Shown in pieces: positions 37,437 to 47,177 of a DNA stretch of 64,000 nt; the stretch's first letter is position 1, and the number at the start of each line of letters is the position of its first letter. The position numbers and the translations under genes are program-made. The stretch lies in NCBI RefSeq assembly GCF_000015645.1, contig NC_008816.1:372001-436000 (forward strand), written 5' to 3'. This stretch comes from Prochlorococcus marinus str. AS9601 (lineage in GTDB: Bacteria > Cyanobacteriota > Cyanobacteriia > PCC-6307 > Cyanobiaceae). Under the pieces are notes generated by a model. The model was not told the DNA's origin and ran no database searches. It saw only the letters and a program-made list of their open reading frames with translations.

Positions 37437-39245
37437 ATGACTGATATATCGGTTTCAAAAATTAGAAATTTCTGCATAATCGCTCATATTGACCATGGTA
37501 AATCTACCCTTGCAGATAGGTTGCTTCAAGATACTGGTACTGTGCAGCAAAGGGATATGCAAGAACAATTTTTGGACAGTATGGATCTTGAAAGAGAGAG
37601 AGGAATTACTATCAAGTTACAGGCCGCTAGGATGAAATATAAAGCTGACGATTCCCAAGAATATGTTTTGAACTTAATAGATACTCCAGGGCATGTTGAT
37701 TTCTCTTATGAGGTTAGTAGATCTCTTCAAGCTTGTGAAGGCGCTTTACTCGTTGTTGATGCAAGTCAAGGAGTAGAAGCTCAAACCTTAGCTAATGTTT
37801 ATCTTGCCTTAGAAAATAATCTTGAAATTATTCCGGTCTTAAATAAAGTTGATTTGCCAGGTGCTGATGCTGAAAAAATAAAACAAGAAATAGAGGAAAT
37901 TATTGGACTTGATACATCTAATGCAATAAATTGTTCAGCAAAAACTGGAGTTGGTATTAAAGATATTTTGGAAGCAATCGTAAGAAGAGTACCTCCTCCT
38001 CAAGATGAAATTAAACTACCTACAAAGGCACTCATTTTCGATTCTTATTATGATCCGTACAGGGGAGTTATTGTTTATTTCAGAGTGATATCTGGGTCTT
38101 TAAATAAGAGAGAAAAAATATTATTAATGGCAAGTAAGAAAAATTATGAACTAGATGAAATAGGAATAATGGCGCCTGATCAGCAGCAAGTTGATGAATT
38201 ACATGCAGGAGAAGTTGGTTATTTAGCTGCTTCTATAAAATCAGTTGCTGATGCGAGAGTGGGAGATACGATTACTCTTTTAAATTCACCTGCCAATGAT
38301 CCTTTGCCTGGATATAAGACAGCAAATCCTATGGTTTTTTGTGGCTTATTCCCGACAGATGCTGATCAATTCCCAGATTTAAGAGTATCACTCGAAAAAT
38401 TACAATTATCTGATGCAGCTTTAAAATATGAGCCCGAAACCAGTAGCGCAATGGGCTTCGGATTTAGGTGCGGATTCCTAGGACTTCTTCATATGGAGAT
38501 TGTTCAAGAAAGATTAGAAAGAGAATATGACTTGGATTTAATCGTAACGGCACCATCAGTTATTTATAAAGTTAATTTAAATCAGCAGGAACATATCTTT
38601 ATTGATAATCCTTCTACAATTCCTGATCCACAACTTAGGGAATCAATAGAAGAGCCTTATGTGAAAATGGAAATTTATGCTCCCAATGAATTTAATGGAA
38701 CATTAATGGGTTTATGTCAGGAAAGAAGGGGTGTATTTATAGATATGAAATACATAACAACAGATCGAGTTACCTTGATTTATGAAATTCCATTAGCAGA
38801 AGTTGTTACAGATTTCTTTGATCAAATGAAAAGTAGAACCCAAGGTTATGCATCAATGGAATATCATTTGATTGGCTATAGAAAAAATGACCTTGTTAGA
38901 TTAGATGTTCTAATAAATTCAGAAAGAGCCGATCCATTAACTTCTATTGTTCATAAAGATAAGGCTTATGGAATTGGCAGAAGTTTAGTTGAGAAATTAA
39001 AAGAACTTATTCCAAAACAACAATTTAAAATACCTATTCAAGCATCAATAGGTAGCAGGATTATTGCAAGTGAAAGCATAAGTGCTTTACGAAAAGATGT
39101 TTTATCTAAATGTTATGGAGGGGATATTTCTAGGAAAAAGAAACTTTTAAAGAAACAAGCCAAAGGTAAAAAGAGGATGAAGGCAATGGGTAAAGTTGAA
39201 GTCCCTCAAGAAGCTTTTATGGCAGTCTTGAAATTAAACCAGTAA
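37437..39245 (+). CDS. lepA: Elongation factor 4 (LepA)
   Basis: EF4 is a translational GTPase involved in ribosome function and 30S biogenesis. The G domain has [15 protein letters not shown] (P-loop), DTPGHVDF and NKVD; the LepA-specific C-terminal domain ends [31 protein letters not shown]. Length 602 aa is standard. It stands between mqo and an ABC permease gene on the same strand. Confidence 0.97.
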
Positions 39246-39324
39246 TATCTTTTAATTTAAAATTTACAGCTATTTATTTTTAAAAGAATTGGGTATATTT
39301 CATTTATATCTGTAAAAAAAGATT

Positions 39325-40170
39325 TTGAATATTAACTCATTTAATCGTGTCGGCGCAAATATCAGAAAAGCTGGGTTTTTAATTGTACTTTTTTATCTTC
39401 TTGTTGTTTTAATAATGAAATTTTTAGAGGCCAATAATTTTTTTGGCTATTCATTTTCAACGTTAAGCAATGATATCTTTGCCCCTCCTTCTCTTAATCA
39501 TTTTTGTGGTACAGATAGATTAGGAAGAGATGTTTGCTTAAGAACTTTGCAAGGATCATCATTAGCGATAGAAGTTGTATTCTTAGCTATTCTTTTTTCA
39601 TTAATTTTGGGTTTGCCATTGGGATTATTAAGTGGATATTTTGGTGGTTTTTTTGATAAATGCTTATCACTAATAATGGATACCATTTTTTCAATACCTG
39701 TAATTTTGCTTTCAGTTGTTGTGGCTTTTGTATTGGGTAAGGGTATCCTTAACGCTGCTTTGGCATTGTGTATTGTTTACTCTCCTCAATATTTTAGATT
39801 AATCAGAAATCAGACAATATTGGTTAAATCCGAAACTTATGTGGAGGCCGCTCAAGTTGCAGGAGCTGATGTTAAAAAAATTATTTTTAAATATATTCTT
39901 CCAAATGTAATAACACCATTGCCTATTCTGCTTACCCTAAATGCTGCAGATGCAGTTTTGGTATTAGGAAGTTTAGGATTTTTAGGCCTTGGCGTTCCTG
40001 CAGATGTCCCAGAGTGGGGAAGTGATTTAAATCTGGCTCTTGCCGCTTTACCTACAGGTATATGGTGGACGGCTTTGTTCCCAGGTTTGGCAATGTTTTT
40101 TTTAGTTTTAGGTCTTTCTTTTATAGGAGAGGACCTTGAAGAAATTTTTGATAGTCAAAATTCTGTATAA
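39325..40170 (+). CDS. ABC transporter permease (oligopeptide type, DppC-like)
   Basis: This 281-aa inner-membrane permease has about six membrane segments. An N-terminal periplasmic part contains FGTDRLGRD-like text (HFCGTDRLGRDVCLRT), and the EAA loop reads YVEAAQVAGADVKKIIFKYILPN. It belongs to the binding-protein-dependent peptide/nickel family. The partner permease, ATPase and binding protein are not next to it. The start is TTG at 39325 with weak ribosome-binding sequence. It converges with the methylase gene by 2 bp. Confidence 0.88.
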   Translation: MNINSFNRVGANIRKAGFLIVLFYLLVVLIMKFLEANNFFGYSFSTLSNDIFAPPSLNHFCGTDRLGRDVCLRTLQGSSLAIEVVFLAILFSLILGLPLGLLSGYFGGFFDKCLSLIMDTIFSIPVILLSVVVAFVLGKGILNAALALCIVYSPQYFRLIRNQTILVKSETYVEAAQVAGADVKKIIFKYILPNVITPLPILLTLNAADAVLVLGSLGFLGLGVPADVPEWGSDLNLALAALPTGIWWTALFPGLAMFFLVLGLSFIGEDLEEIFDSQNSV

Positions 40171-40172
40171 AT

Positions 40173-40844
40173 TTAGTTATCTGTAATAGGATCAAGTTCT
40201 CCTTGATCATTCAACTTTGGATATTCTATAGCTGATTTTTTATACACCTCAGCTAATTCTGGGTAACACCATTCAAAAAGTGTTTTTTGATATTCATCCA
40301 TATTTAACCCTTCTCCATTAGCGGGCAATATACCTTTATTTTTTCTTTGGCGAACAGCTTCAAATAATAATATAGAAGCAGCAACTGAAACATTCAGAGA
40401 TTGAACCATACCTCTCATAGGTATAAAAATTGATTGATCAACCATTGATATAAGTTCATTACTTAGTCCCCATTTTTCTGCTCCTAGAACAAAACATGTA
40501 TTTTGAGAATAATCAAAATTTCTATAATCTACTGATTCACTATTAAGAGTCGTTCCATATAATTTAAAACCCTTATTCTTTAAATCAGATATTGCTGTGA
40601 TAGTGTTTTCATGATTATTCAGTTTTACCCATTTTTGACTTCCTTGCGCAGTACTATTAAAAGTCTTAACGGCATTCGTTTTGCTAATAAAATTTGCTTC
40701 GAAAACTCCTGCTGCATCACATGTCCTTAATATCGCAGATAAATTATGTGGTTTATTGACATCCTCAACTAAAACAGTCAAGTTTTTCATTCTGCAATCT
40801 AAAACACTTTTGATTCGTTCAAATCTTCTTGGCAAAATTGACAT
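40173..40844 (-). CDS. trmH: SpoU-family tRNA (guanosine-2'-O-)-methyltransferase (TrmH)
   Basis: This SPOUT enzyme 2'-O-methylates G18 of tRNA. Motif 1 is in SAILRTCDAAGV, motif 2 in CFVLGAEKWGLS and motif 3 in IPMRGMVQSLNVSVAASILLFE. Length 223 aa and the C-terminal extension fit TrmH more than RlmB. It diverges from the 67-aa protein gene. Confidence 0.9.
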   Translation of the reverse strand: MSILPRRFERIKSVLDCRMKNLTVLVEDVNKPHNLSAILRTCDAAGVFEANFISKTNAVKTFNSTAQGSQKWVKLNNHENTITAISDLKNKGFKLYGTTLNSESVDYRNFDYSQNTCFVLGAEKWGLSNELISMVDQSIFIPMRGMVQSLNVSVAASILLFEAVRQRKNKGILPANGEGLNMDEYQKTLFEWCYPELAEVYKKSAIEYPKLNDQGELDPITDN

Positions 40845-40940
40845 TTATAATTTTTTCACACTTTTAAAGTATATTCAAAAAATATTGATTACCTATTAAA
40901 TCTCTTGGTTTATAATATTTTGGTAGTTTAAATTAACTCA

Positions 40941-41144
40941 ATGGCATACATAGAATGGGACTATACAGTAATAACAAGTATGGTAGAAAAACAAGGGTGG
41001 GATTTACCTGATCGTGAATCGGAAGAATGGAATAAATTTAACGATGAATTAGGAGAAAAAATGAGAGGTGTTGGACTTATTTTTGAAAAATATTGTAAAT
41101 TTACTCCTGACGTAGGAGAAGGAGTTCATCTTCTAGATGACTGA
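40941..41144 (+). CDS. Conserved hypothetical protein (67 aa)
   Basis: This acidic 67-aa protein (start MAYIEWDYTVITSMVEKQGW) has no recognised domain and no membrane segment. It resembles small conserved picocyanobacterial proteins but I cannot name it. A GTAGTTTAAATTAACTCA leader without a strong ribosome site precedes it. A clear hairpin (41160-41185) follows, so it is a single-gene transcript. Confidence 0.65.
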   Translation: MAYIEWDYTVITSMVEKQGWDLPDRESEEWNKFNDELGEKMRGVGLIFEKYCKFTPDVGEGVHLLDD

Positions 41145-41159
41145 TCATAAAGTTTTAAA

Positions 41160-41185
41160 CCATTGATGTATCCCTTAATCAATGG
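41160..41185 (+). terminator. Hairpin after the 67-aa gene, plus adjacent palindrome
   Basis: CCATTGAT (41160-41167) pairs with ATCAATGG (41178-41185). It is followed at once by a perfect 16-bp AT palindrome (CTTATTAA/TTAATAAG, 41186-41201). The first hairpin is a probable terminator for the 67-aa gene. The 164-bp spacer up to the next gene holds nothing else I can identify. Confidence 0.5.
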
Positions 41186-41319
41186 CTTATTAATTAATAA
41201 GATAATATAATTTCACTTAATTAGAACTGGCAATTATTAAGGCTTTATAAAGTTTGTAGTCTAAAAAAAAATTTTTATTCCACAAAAAAGTTATTTAATT
41301 TCTATATTTGAATAAAAAT

Positions 41320-41712
41320 ATGAAAAATAAATTAACATTTTTATTCGATGGTGGTTGTCCACTTTGTTTGAGAGAAACAAATTTTCTTAAAAAAAGAGAT
41401 ACCTTAAATAAAATTGTATTTATAGATATTAATAGTAAGGATTATGATCAAAGACTTTTTAATGACATCTCATATTCAGAAGCCATGTCAAACCTGCATG
41501 GGATTATTGAAAATGGTGAAACTATTAAGGGACTAGATGTACTTGCATATTCTTATGAATTAGTTGGTTTAGGTTGGGTTTATTATCCTTTGAAGATTAA
41601 GCTCTTATCTCCATTATTGAGATTGGTTTACAGATATTGGGCAAAATATAGACTTCAAATTACAGGTAGATCCGATATTGAAAAACTTTGTACCTCACAA
41701 TGTGAACAATAA
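41320..41712 (+). CDS. DCC-family thiol-disulfide oxidoreductase (DUF393)
   Basis: This small redox protein carries the motif FDGGCPLCLRE, with the CxxC of the DCC family. The remainder (GLDVLAYSYELVGLGWVYYPL ... LLSPLLRLVYRYWAKYR) is typical. The frame is open to a TTG at 41308, but I take ATG at 41320. It is the first gene of a tight cluster with the TIGR03643, DUF2256 and photolyase-family genes. A role in thiol chemistry is expected; the target is unknown. Confidence 0.85.
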   Translation: MKNKLTFLFDGGCPLCLRETNFLKKRDTLNKIVFIDINSKDYDQRLFNDISYSEAMSNLHGIIENGETIKGLDVLAYSYELVGLGWVYYPLKIKLLSPLLRLVYRYWAKYRLQITGRSDIEKLCTSQCEQ

Positions 41713-41714
41713 AT

Positions 41715-41951
41715 ATGGAAAGTATCGACATAGACAGAATAATAGAAATGTGTTGGGAAGATAGAACACCCTTTGAAGCTATCGAGTATCAATTTGGTTT
41801 AAAAGAGGAAGATGCGATAAAAATTATGCGGCGAAATCTTAAACCCAAATCTTTCAAAGTCTGGAGAAAGAGAGTTTCAGGGAGAAATACAAAACATATG
41901 GCCCTTAAAGATTCAACTAGATTTAAATCTACTCATAAAAGAAAATTATAA
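41715..41951 (+). CDS. TIGR03643 family protein
   Basis: This 78-aa protein belongs to the small family that begins DIDRIIEMCWEDRTPFEAIEYQFGL (helix-turn-helix-like) and ends in a basic tail (FKVWRKRVSGRNTKHM). Function is unknown. Members often sit near photolyase/cryptochrome genes in marine bacteria, and that holds here. It begins 2 bp after the DCC gene stop. Confidence 0.88.
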   Translation: MESIDIDRIIEMCWEDRTPFEAIEYQFGLKEEDAIKIMRRNLKPKSFKVWRKRVSGRNTKHMALKDSTRFKSTHKRKL

Positions 41952-41954
41952 ATT

Positions 41955-42086
41955 TTGAAAAATCTTTCTACTAAAACTTGTCCTGTTTGCAATAGGCCAT
42001 TTGAGTGGCGTAAAAAATGGAAAAACTGTTGGGATGAAGTTATCTACTGTTCAAAAAGATGCAGTAACAGGAAGTCGCAAAGATGA
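41955..42086 (+). CDS. DUF2256 protein (43 aa)
   Basis: This short gene reads from TTG at 41955 to TGA at 42084-42086. The protein has two CxxC-type pairs, [15 protein letters not shown] and YCSKRCS, as in the DUF2256 zinc-finger family. It lies 3 bp after the TIGR03643 gene, and its stop overlaps the photolyase-family ATG by 4 bp (ATGA). This coupling suggests a functional link with that protein. Confidence 0.88.
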   Translation: MKNLSTKTCPVCNRPFEWRKKWKNCWDEVIYCSKRCSNRKSQR

Positions 42087-43573
42087 AACAAGTATCAATT
42101 ATTTTCCCGAATCAACTTTTTAGAGAAAGCCCAATCTTAAAAATAAATTGTGAAGTTTTGATTTTGGAAGACTCATTATTTTTTGGAAATGATAAATTTC
42201 ATAAATTAATTAACCATAAAAATAAGTTAGTTTTTCATAGAGCATCTATGCTCGCTTATAAAAATTATTTAGAAATATCTGGCTTTAAAGTTTTGTATAT
42301 CGAAAACAAGAATAATGTTTCTACAGTTGATTACTTATCGGAATTTATTAAAAATAAATATCAGAAAATAAATCTCATTGACCCTCATGATTTTTTAATA
42401 ATGAAGAGGATTAATAATTTTGTTGAAAGTAATAATTTAACTTTAAATATTTTGCCTTCTCCTATGTTTATGAGCAGTGAAGATTTAAAAAATTTATTTG
42501 TATCAAATGCAAAAAAACCTCTTATGGGGAGATTTTATGAGAATCAAAGAAAGAGCCAAAAGATATTAGTTAATTCTGATGATACACCTGAAGGTGGTAA
42601 ATGGAGTTTTGATGAAATGAACAGAAAAAAATTACCAAAAAAAATAAATATACCCGACACACCAAAATTACAAAAAAATAAATTTGTAGTTAATGCAGAA
42701 AGGTCATTAGCTAATTTTGATATTGAGTTTATTGGAGAAAGTAATAACTTTTTATATCCAACTAATTTTGAAGAGGCAGATGAATGGTTAAATGATTTTT
42801 TTAAACATAAATTTTTCTTATTTGGAGATTATGAGGATGCTATTTCTAAAGAAAATTCTTTTTTATGGCACAGTTTACTTTCTCCTCTTTTAAATAGCGG
42901 CTTATTAACCCCAGATGTAGTAGTAAATAAAGCATTACTTTTTGCAAAAAATAATAATGTTCCTATTAACTCTTTAGAGGGTTTTATTCGTCAAATTATT
43001 GGATGGAGAGAATTTATTTGCCTCGTCTATAAAAAGTACGGAACAAAGATGCGAAATAGTAATTTTTGGAATTTTGAAGATAAGCCAATTCCAAAATCTT
43101 TTTATCAAGGAAATACAGGAATTGAACCAGTAGACGTTGTTATAAAAAATATTATTAAATTTGGTTATTGTCATCATATTGAGCGGCTAATGATTGTTGG
43201 CAACTTTATGCTTCTATGTAGAATTCACCCCAACCAAGTTTATAAATGGTTTATGGAAATGTTTATTGATTCCTATGATTGGGTTATGGTCCCAAATGTT
43301 TACGGAATGAGTCAGTTTAGTGATGGTGGTATCTTTTCAACAAAGCCATATATATCAAGCTCTAATTATGTAAAAAAAATGTCTAATTTTAAAAGTGGTC
43401 TATGGTGCGAAATATGGGATGGCTTATTTTGGAAATTTATTAAAGATAATGAAAGCTTTTTTAGAAAGCAATATCGTCTGGCAATGTTAACGAGAAATCT
43501 CGATAAAATGTCAGCGGAAAAATTAAATAATCACTTAAAAAAGGCCGATAAATTTTTAAGAGATATTCAATAA
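42083..43573 (+). CDS. Cryptochrome/photolyase-family protein (prokaryotic 6-4 photolyase-like)
   Basis: This 496-aa member of the deoxyribodipyrimidine-photolyase-related family (PhrB/CryB lineage) probably binds FAD and repairs or senses UV damage. The N-terminal antenna domain starts [10 protein letters not shown]; the FAD domain has [46 protein letters not shown] and [12 protein letters not shown]. In the 4Fe-4S-bearing members I recall cysteines in a segment following MSxYC-x2-C; here that segment reads [18 protein letters not shown] with a single cysteine, so the cluster is probably absent. It is translationally coupled to the DUF2256 gene. Confidence 0.88.
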   Translation: MKQVSIIFPNQLFRESPILKINCEVLILEDSLFFGNDKFHKLINHKNKLVFHRASMLAYKNYLEISGFKVLYIENKNNVSTVDYLSEFIKNKYQKINLIDPHDFLIMKRINNFVESNNLTLNILPSPMFMSSEDLKNLFVSNAKKPLMGRFYENQRKSQKILVNSDDTPEGGKWSFDEMNRKKLPKKINIPDTPKLQKNKFVVNAERSLANFDIEFIGESNNFLYPTNFEEADEWLNDFFKHKFFLFGDYEDAISKENSFLWHSLLSPLLNSGLLTPDVVVNKALLFAKNNNVPINSLEGFIRQIIGWREFICLVYKKYGTKMRNSNFWNFEDKPIPKSFYQGNTGIEPVDVVIKNIIKFGYCHHIERLMIVGNFMLLCRIHPNQVYKWFMEMFIDSYDWVMVPNVYGMSQFSDGGIFSTKPYISSSNYVKKMSNFKSGLWCEIWDGLFWKFIKDNESFFRKQYRLAMLTRNLDKMSAEKLNNHLKKADKFLRDIQ

Positions 43574-43678
43574 ATTAAGAGTAATAATCTACAGTTGTCT
43601 TTGAAAAATTAAAAGAATATTATGTTATGAATAAATATTAAGTACGGATGTTAACTTAGAAAAAATTAGATTTATCTA

Positions 43679-43858
43679 ATGGAAATTGGAACACTTTTTT
43701 TAAAAAGTAATTCGACTGGAATTATTACTTTTTCTGAATTAGATTGGATAACTACCCATCAATCTAATTTCACTAGGTTGGAGGAATCCGTAGCAATTAA
43801 ATTAGGCAGAATGCTTGATGCAGGATGTATCAATATTGGTTGCCGTTTGAAATCCTGA
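43679..43858 (+). CDS. Small conserved hypothetical protein (59 aa)
   Basis: ATG at 43679 opens a 59-aa frame (start MEIGTLFLKSNSTGIITFSE, end GCINIGCRLKS) with a TGA at 43856-43858. It looks like a helix-turn-helix-sized or beta-start protein but I recognise no domain. Sequence character (balanced residues, not low complexity) suggests a real gene, and I believe it is conserved in marine picocyanobacteria. It is followed by a 47-aa membrane protein. Confidence 0.6.
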   Translation: MEIGTLFLKSNSTGIITFSELDWITTHQSNFTRLEESVAIKLGRMLDAGCINIGCRLKS

Positions 43859-43877
43859 ATAAGTTTTTATTTTAATA

Positions 43878-44021
43878 ATGAAGTCTCAAAAAGAGAAAAA
43901 AATATTTTTTCGGGAAAGAATCCATTCTTTAAATATCTTTCTTTTTTTAGGATTTAATCTTTCACTTATTTCTATCTTAGGTTTTATTTGGTTTAATTCT
44001 GCAATTGAAAAAGTAGTTTAA
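43878..44021 (+). CDS. Small single-span membrane protein (47 aa)
   Basis: A frame from ATG 43878 to TAA 44019-44021 encodes a basic N-terminus (MKSQKEKKIFFRERI) followed by one hydrophobic span (about residues 19-39: IFLFLGFNLSLISILGFIW). It resembles small photosynthetic or membrane-accessory proteins in layout, but I cannot name it. It lies 19 bp after the 59-aa gene. Confidence 0.5.
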   Translation: MKSQKEKKIFFRERIHSLNIFLFLGFNLSLISILGFIWFNSAIEKVV

Positions 44022-44072
44022 ATTTTTGAATTTTTTGTATATTAAAGTTATCTTTAAAAAATTAATTACATT

Positions 44073-45389
44073 TTGAGCATAGGATATTTACAAAGAAAGG
44101 CAGCTTGGGAAATTTTATTAAAAGTTAGTTCGGGTGATTTTTCTGATCATGCTCTTGAAAAGGTTTTAAAAAATTATCAATTTAATCCTCTTGATATAGC
44201 TTTTATTACGGAATTATCTTTTGGATGCATAAGGTATAGAAAATTTCTTGATCTTTGGACGGATCATACATCAAAAATTACTCATAAAAAGCAGCCTCCA
44301 AAGTTAAGATGGCTTCTACATATAGGTTTATATCAACTATTGAAAATGGATAAAATTCCATTTCCTGCTGCTATTACTACGACTGTAGAAGTAGCTAAAA
44401 AAACAGATTTAAATGGTTTAGCGGGAACTGTAAATGCGATATTGAGAAATGCATCAAGAAAATTAGAACAAAAAATATTTCCGGAATTATCATCTGATAG
44501 AAAAGAAAGAATTTCATATCTTGAATCATTCCCATTATGGCTTGTGAAGGATCTTTATAAATGGGTCGGTAATAGTGAGGGTGAAAATATCATTAGGGCA
44601 TTTAATAAAAAACCATCAATTGATTTGAGAATTAACCAATTAAAAACTAATTTAGATAACTTTTTGAAAGTACTTCATGAAAATAAAATTGATGCTGAAA
44701 TTATTAATGATTTAAATAATGGAATTACTTTAAAATCTAATCCAAGATCTATAAAAAATTTACCAGGATATAGTGATGGGCTTTGGACAATTCAAGATAG
44801 ATCTTCTCAATGGATAGCACCTCTCTTAAATCCAAAAGAAGGTGAAAAGATTTTAGATGCTTGTGCAGCTCCAGGAAGTAAGTCTACCCACCTTGCAGAA
44901 TTAACAAATGATAGTGCTGAAATAATTGCCGTAGATAGATCAGCAAAAAGATTAAAAATACTGCAATCAAATTTAGAAAGGTTAAATTTGAAATCTGTTA
45001 ATACCCTTAAGGCTGATGCTACGAGGTTGATTGAATTAAATCCTAAGTTTATTTCTTATTTTGATAAGATTTTATTAGATGCTCCATGTTCAGGCATTGG
45101 AACTCTTTCCAGGAATCCAGATTCTAGATGGTCTTTAAGTAAAGAAAAAATAAAATCTTTAACTTTATTACAGGGAAAACTTTTGGAGAGTATTTTACCT
45201 CTTTTGAAAAAAGATGGCACTTTAGTTTATTCAACTTGTACTATTTGTCCCGATGAAAATAATCTATTAATTGAACGATTTATTGAAAAAAACAAAACTT
45301 TAAAATTGGTTAGCCAAAAGCAAATTTTACCTAGCTTGGATTATCCTGGTGATGGATTTTATTCTGCAATAATTTCTTATAAATCTTAA
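44073..45389 (+). CDS. rsmB: 16S rRNA m5C967 methyltransferase (RsmB/Sun)
   Basis: This enzyme methylates cytosine 967 of 16S rRNA. The N-terminal NusB-like RNA-binding domain precedes the SAM domain: DACAAPGSKSTHLAE, DAPCSGIGTLSRNPDSRW and the catalytic cysteine in YSTCTICPDEN. Length 438 aa is normal. The start is TTG at 44073. It converges with the PBP gene, with 9 bp between stops. Confidence 0.94.
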   Translation: MSIGYLQRKAAWEILLKVSSGDFSDHALEKVLKNYQFNPLDIAFITELSFGCIRYRKFLDLWTDHTSKITHKKQPPKLRWLLHIGLYQLLKMDKIPFPAAITTTVEVAKKTDLNGLAGTVNAILRNASRKLEQKIFPELSSDRKERISYLESFPLWLVKDLYKWVGNSEGENIIRAFNKKPSIDLRINQLKTNLDNFLKVLHENKIDAEIINDLNNGITLKSNPRSIKNLPGYSDGLWTIQDRSSQWIAPLLNPKEGEKILDACAAPGSKSTHLAELTNDSAEIIAVDRSAKRLKILQSNLERLNLKSVNTLKADATRLIELNPKFISYFDKILLDAPCSGIGTLSRNPDSRWSLSKEKIKSLTLLQGKLLESILPLLKKDGTLVYSTCTICPDENNLLIERFIEKNKTLKLVSQKQILPSLDYPGDGFYSAIISYKS

Positions 45390-45398
45390 AAATATAAT

Positions 45399-47177
45399 TT
45401 ATTTTTTAATTTGAATTTTATAAATTTCAGATATGAACTTCTTCCATAAATAAGCTGCATTCCCACTAGATAATTCAGTTTCCTTGTTATCGTCATAACC
45501 TATCCAGATCCCTGTTGTAAGGTTATCAATGGAACCAATAAACCAGAGATCTTTATTCCCATCAGATGTTCCTGTTTTCCCATAAATTTTATTTCCTTTT
45601 ATAGAGGCTGCTTTTGAAGTGCCTTCTTTTACAGATTTTTCAAGAAGTTTATTTATTTTCTTGTTTATTTTTAAATCTAATATTTTCTTGGAAATAGATT
45701 TATTTTCCCAAATAGGTTGTTTTTTAAATGATTCTATTTTTTCTATGATTTCAGTGCTTTGAATTTTCCCATTATTGTTTATTGCAGAATATGCATTTGT
45801 GATGTTTAAAAGATTATCTCCGTAGGCGCCAATAGCTAATGATGGGAATTCCTCAAACTCTTGCTCGTAACCAAGTCCAAATGAATTCGCTAAATTAATT
45901 ATATTTTTTAAGCCGATTGTTTTTGTTATTGATATTGGAACGATATTTGATGAACTTTTAAATGATTCAATCAAAGATATTGAACCTCTATAGTCTTCTG
46001 AAAAATTTTTTGGGCAATAACTTTCCCAGCATATTGGTAAGTCTTCAAATTTATCGCTTAATTTTGTTCCTTCTATTAATGCAGCAGCATAAGGGATTAT
46101 TTTAAAAGTAGAACCTAAAGGTCTTACAGATGAAATCACTCTATTGTATTCATTAATTGATGGATTTTTGCTGGTTATCATTGTCCTGATTAGTCCTGTG
46201 TTTGATTCGATAGATAACAGACCAAATTCAAGTTCTTTAGGCCCTGCGTATGTTGATATTTTTTGACCTTTTTCTTGCCAATCTTTGTTGATAGAAGATT
46301 TAATTCTTAAAAACTTATAATCATTTTTACTTCCAATTTTTTTATCTGTTTCCTGAAGAATAAATTTTATTAGTAATTTATCATCTAAAAAATTATCAGC
46401 TTTTTGATAATTTAAATCTATTTTTTCTTTAATAGCCTTATCCTTATTTGCAAGAGAAATATATCCATCAACATACATTGATTCAAGAACTTTATTTCTA
46501 TTTTTAATAGCTAGTTCTAAATTTTGATAAGGTGAATAAATTGATGGAGCTGGAGCTAATCCTGCAATTAATGCGATCTCTGATAATGTCAATTCTTCTA
46601 CAAATTTTCCAAAATAAACTTGGGCAGCCTCGTTTACCCCGTATGCTCCTGATCCTAGATAAATATTGTTTAAATATAATTTTAAAATTTGATTTTTGTT
46701 ATATCTAAATTCAAGTATGAGTGATATCAATATTTCTTTGATTTTTCTTTGAAAACTTAAATCATTATTTAGAAAAAGTAATCTAGAAACTTGTTGTGTA
46801 ATCGTACTTCCTCCCTCTTTAACATAACCACTTCTAAAATTTTGAATAAGGGCACGTGAAATACTTTTTAAATCTATTCCATTATGTTTATAAAATCTTT
46901 TATCCTCGGAAGATATAAAAGAATGTTTAAGAAAAAATGGAATTTTATCATAACTATTATCTATTTCAAATTTGCGGCTTAATTTACTTAGTATCTTATT
47001 ATCAGAAGATGATATTACGTAAGAATATTTGGTTTCCTGAGACTTTTTATTTTTAGAAACGTCAAATTTTAAGATATTAAATATTAGACTAAAAAAATAA
47101 AAAGATATTCCAGAAAAAATTAATATTGGAATTATTAAAACAAAAGATTTGAATTTAATCTTTTGCACCTTAAGCAA
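45399..47177 (-). CDS. Class A penicillin-binding protein (PBP1)
   Basis: This bifunctional peptidoglycan synthase is anchored by an N-terminal membrane segment (about 12-34). The glycosyltransferase domain has the catalytic glutamate in SSEDKRFYKHNGID and GGSTITQQVSR. The transpeptidase domain has SxxK in GSTFK, SxN in SSSNIV and KTG in YGKTGTSDG. Length 592 aa is on the short side for the class but both domains look complete. Its start overlaps the chlG stop by 8 bp. Confidence 0.93.
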   Translation of the reverse strand: MLKVQKIKFKSFVLIIPILIFSGISFYFFSLIFNILKFDVSKNKKSQETKYSYVISSSDNKILSKLSRKFEIDNSYDKIPFFLKHSFISSEDKRFYKHNGIDLKSISRALIQNFRSGYVKEGGSTITQQVSRLLFLNNDLSFQRKIKEILISLILEFRYNKNQILKLYLNNIYLGSGAYGVNEAAQVYFGKFVEELTLSEIALIAGLAPAPSIYSPYQNLELAIKNRNKVLESMYVDGYISLANKDKAIKEKIDLNYQKADNFLDDKLLIKFILQETDKKIGSKNDYKFLRIKSSINKDWQEKGQKISTYAGPKELEFGLLSIESNTGLIRTMITSKNPSINEYNRVISSVRPLGSTFKIIPYAAALIEGTKLSDKFEDLPICWESYCPKNFSEDYRGSISLIESFKSSSNIVPISITKTIGLKNIINLANSFGLGYEQEFEEFPSLAIGAYGDNLLNITNAYSAINNNGKIQSTEIIEKIESFKKQPIWENKSISKKILDLKINKKINKLLEKSVKEGTSKAASIKGNKIYGKTGTSDGNKDLWFIGSIDNLTTGIWIGYDDNKETELSSGNAAYLWKKFISEIYKIQIKK

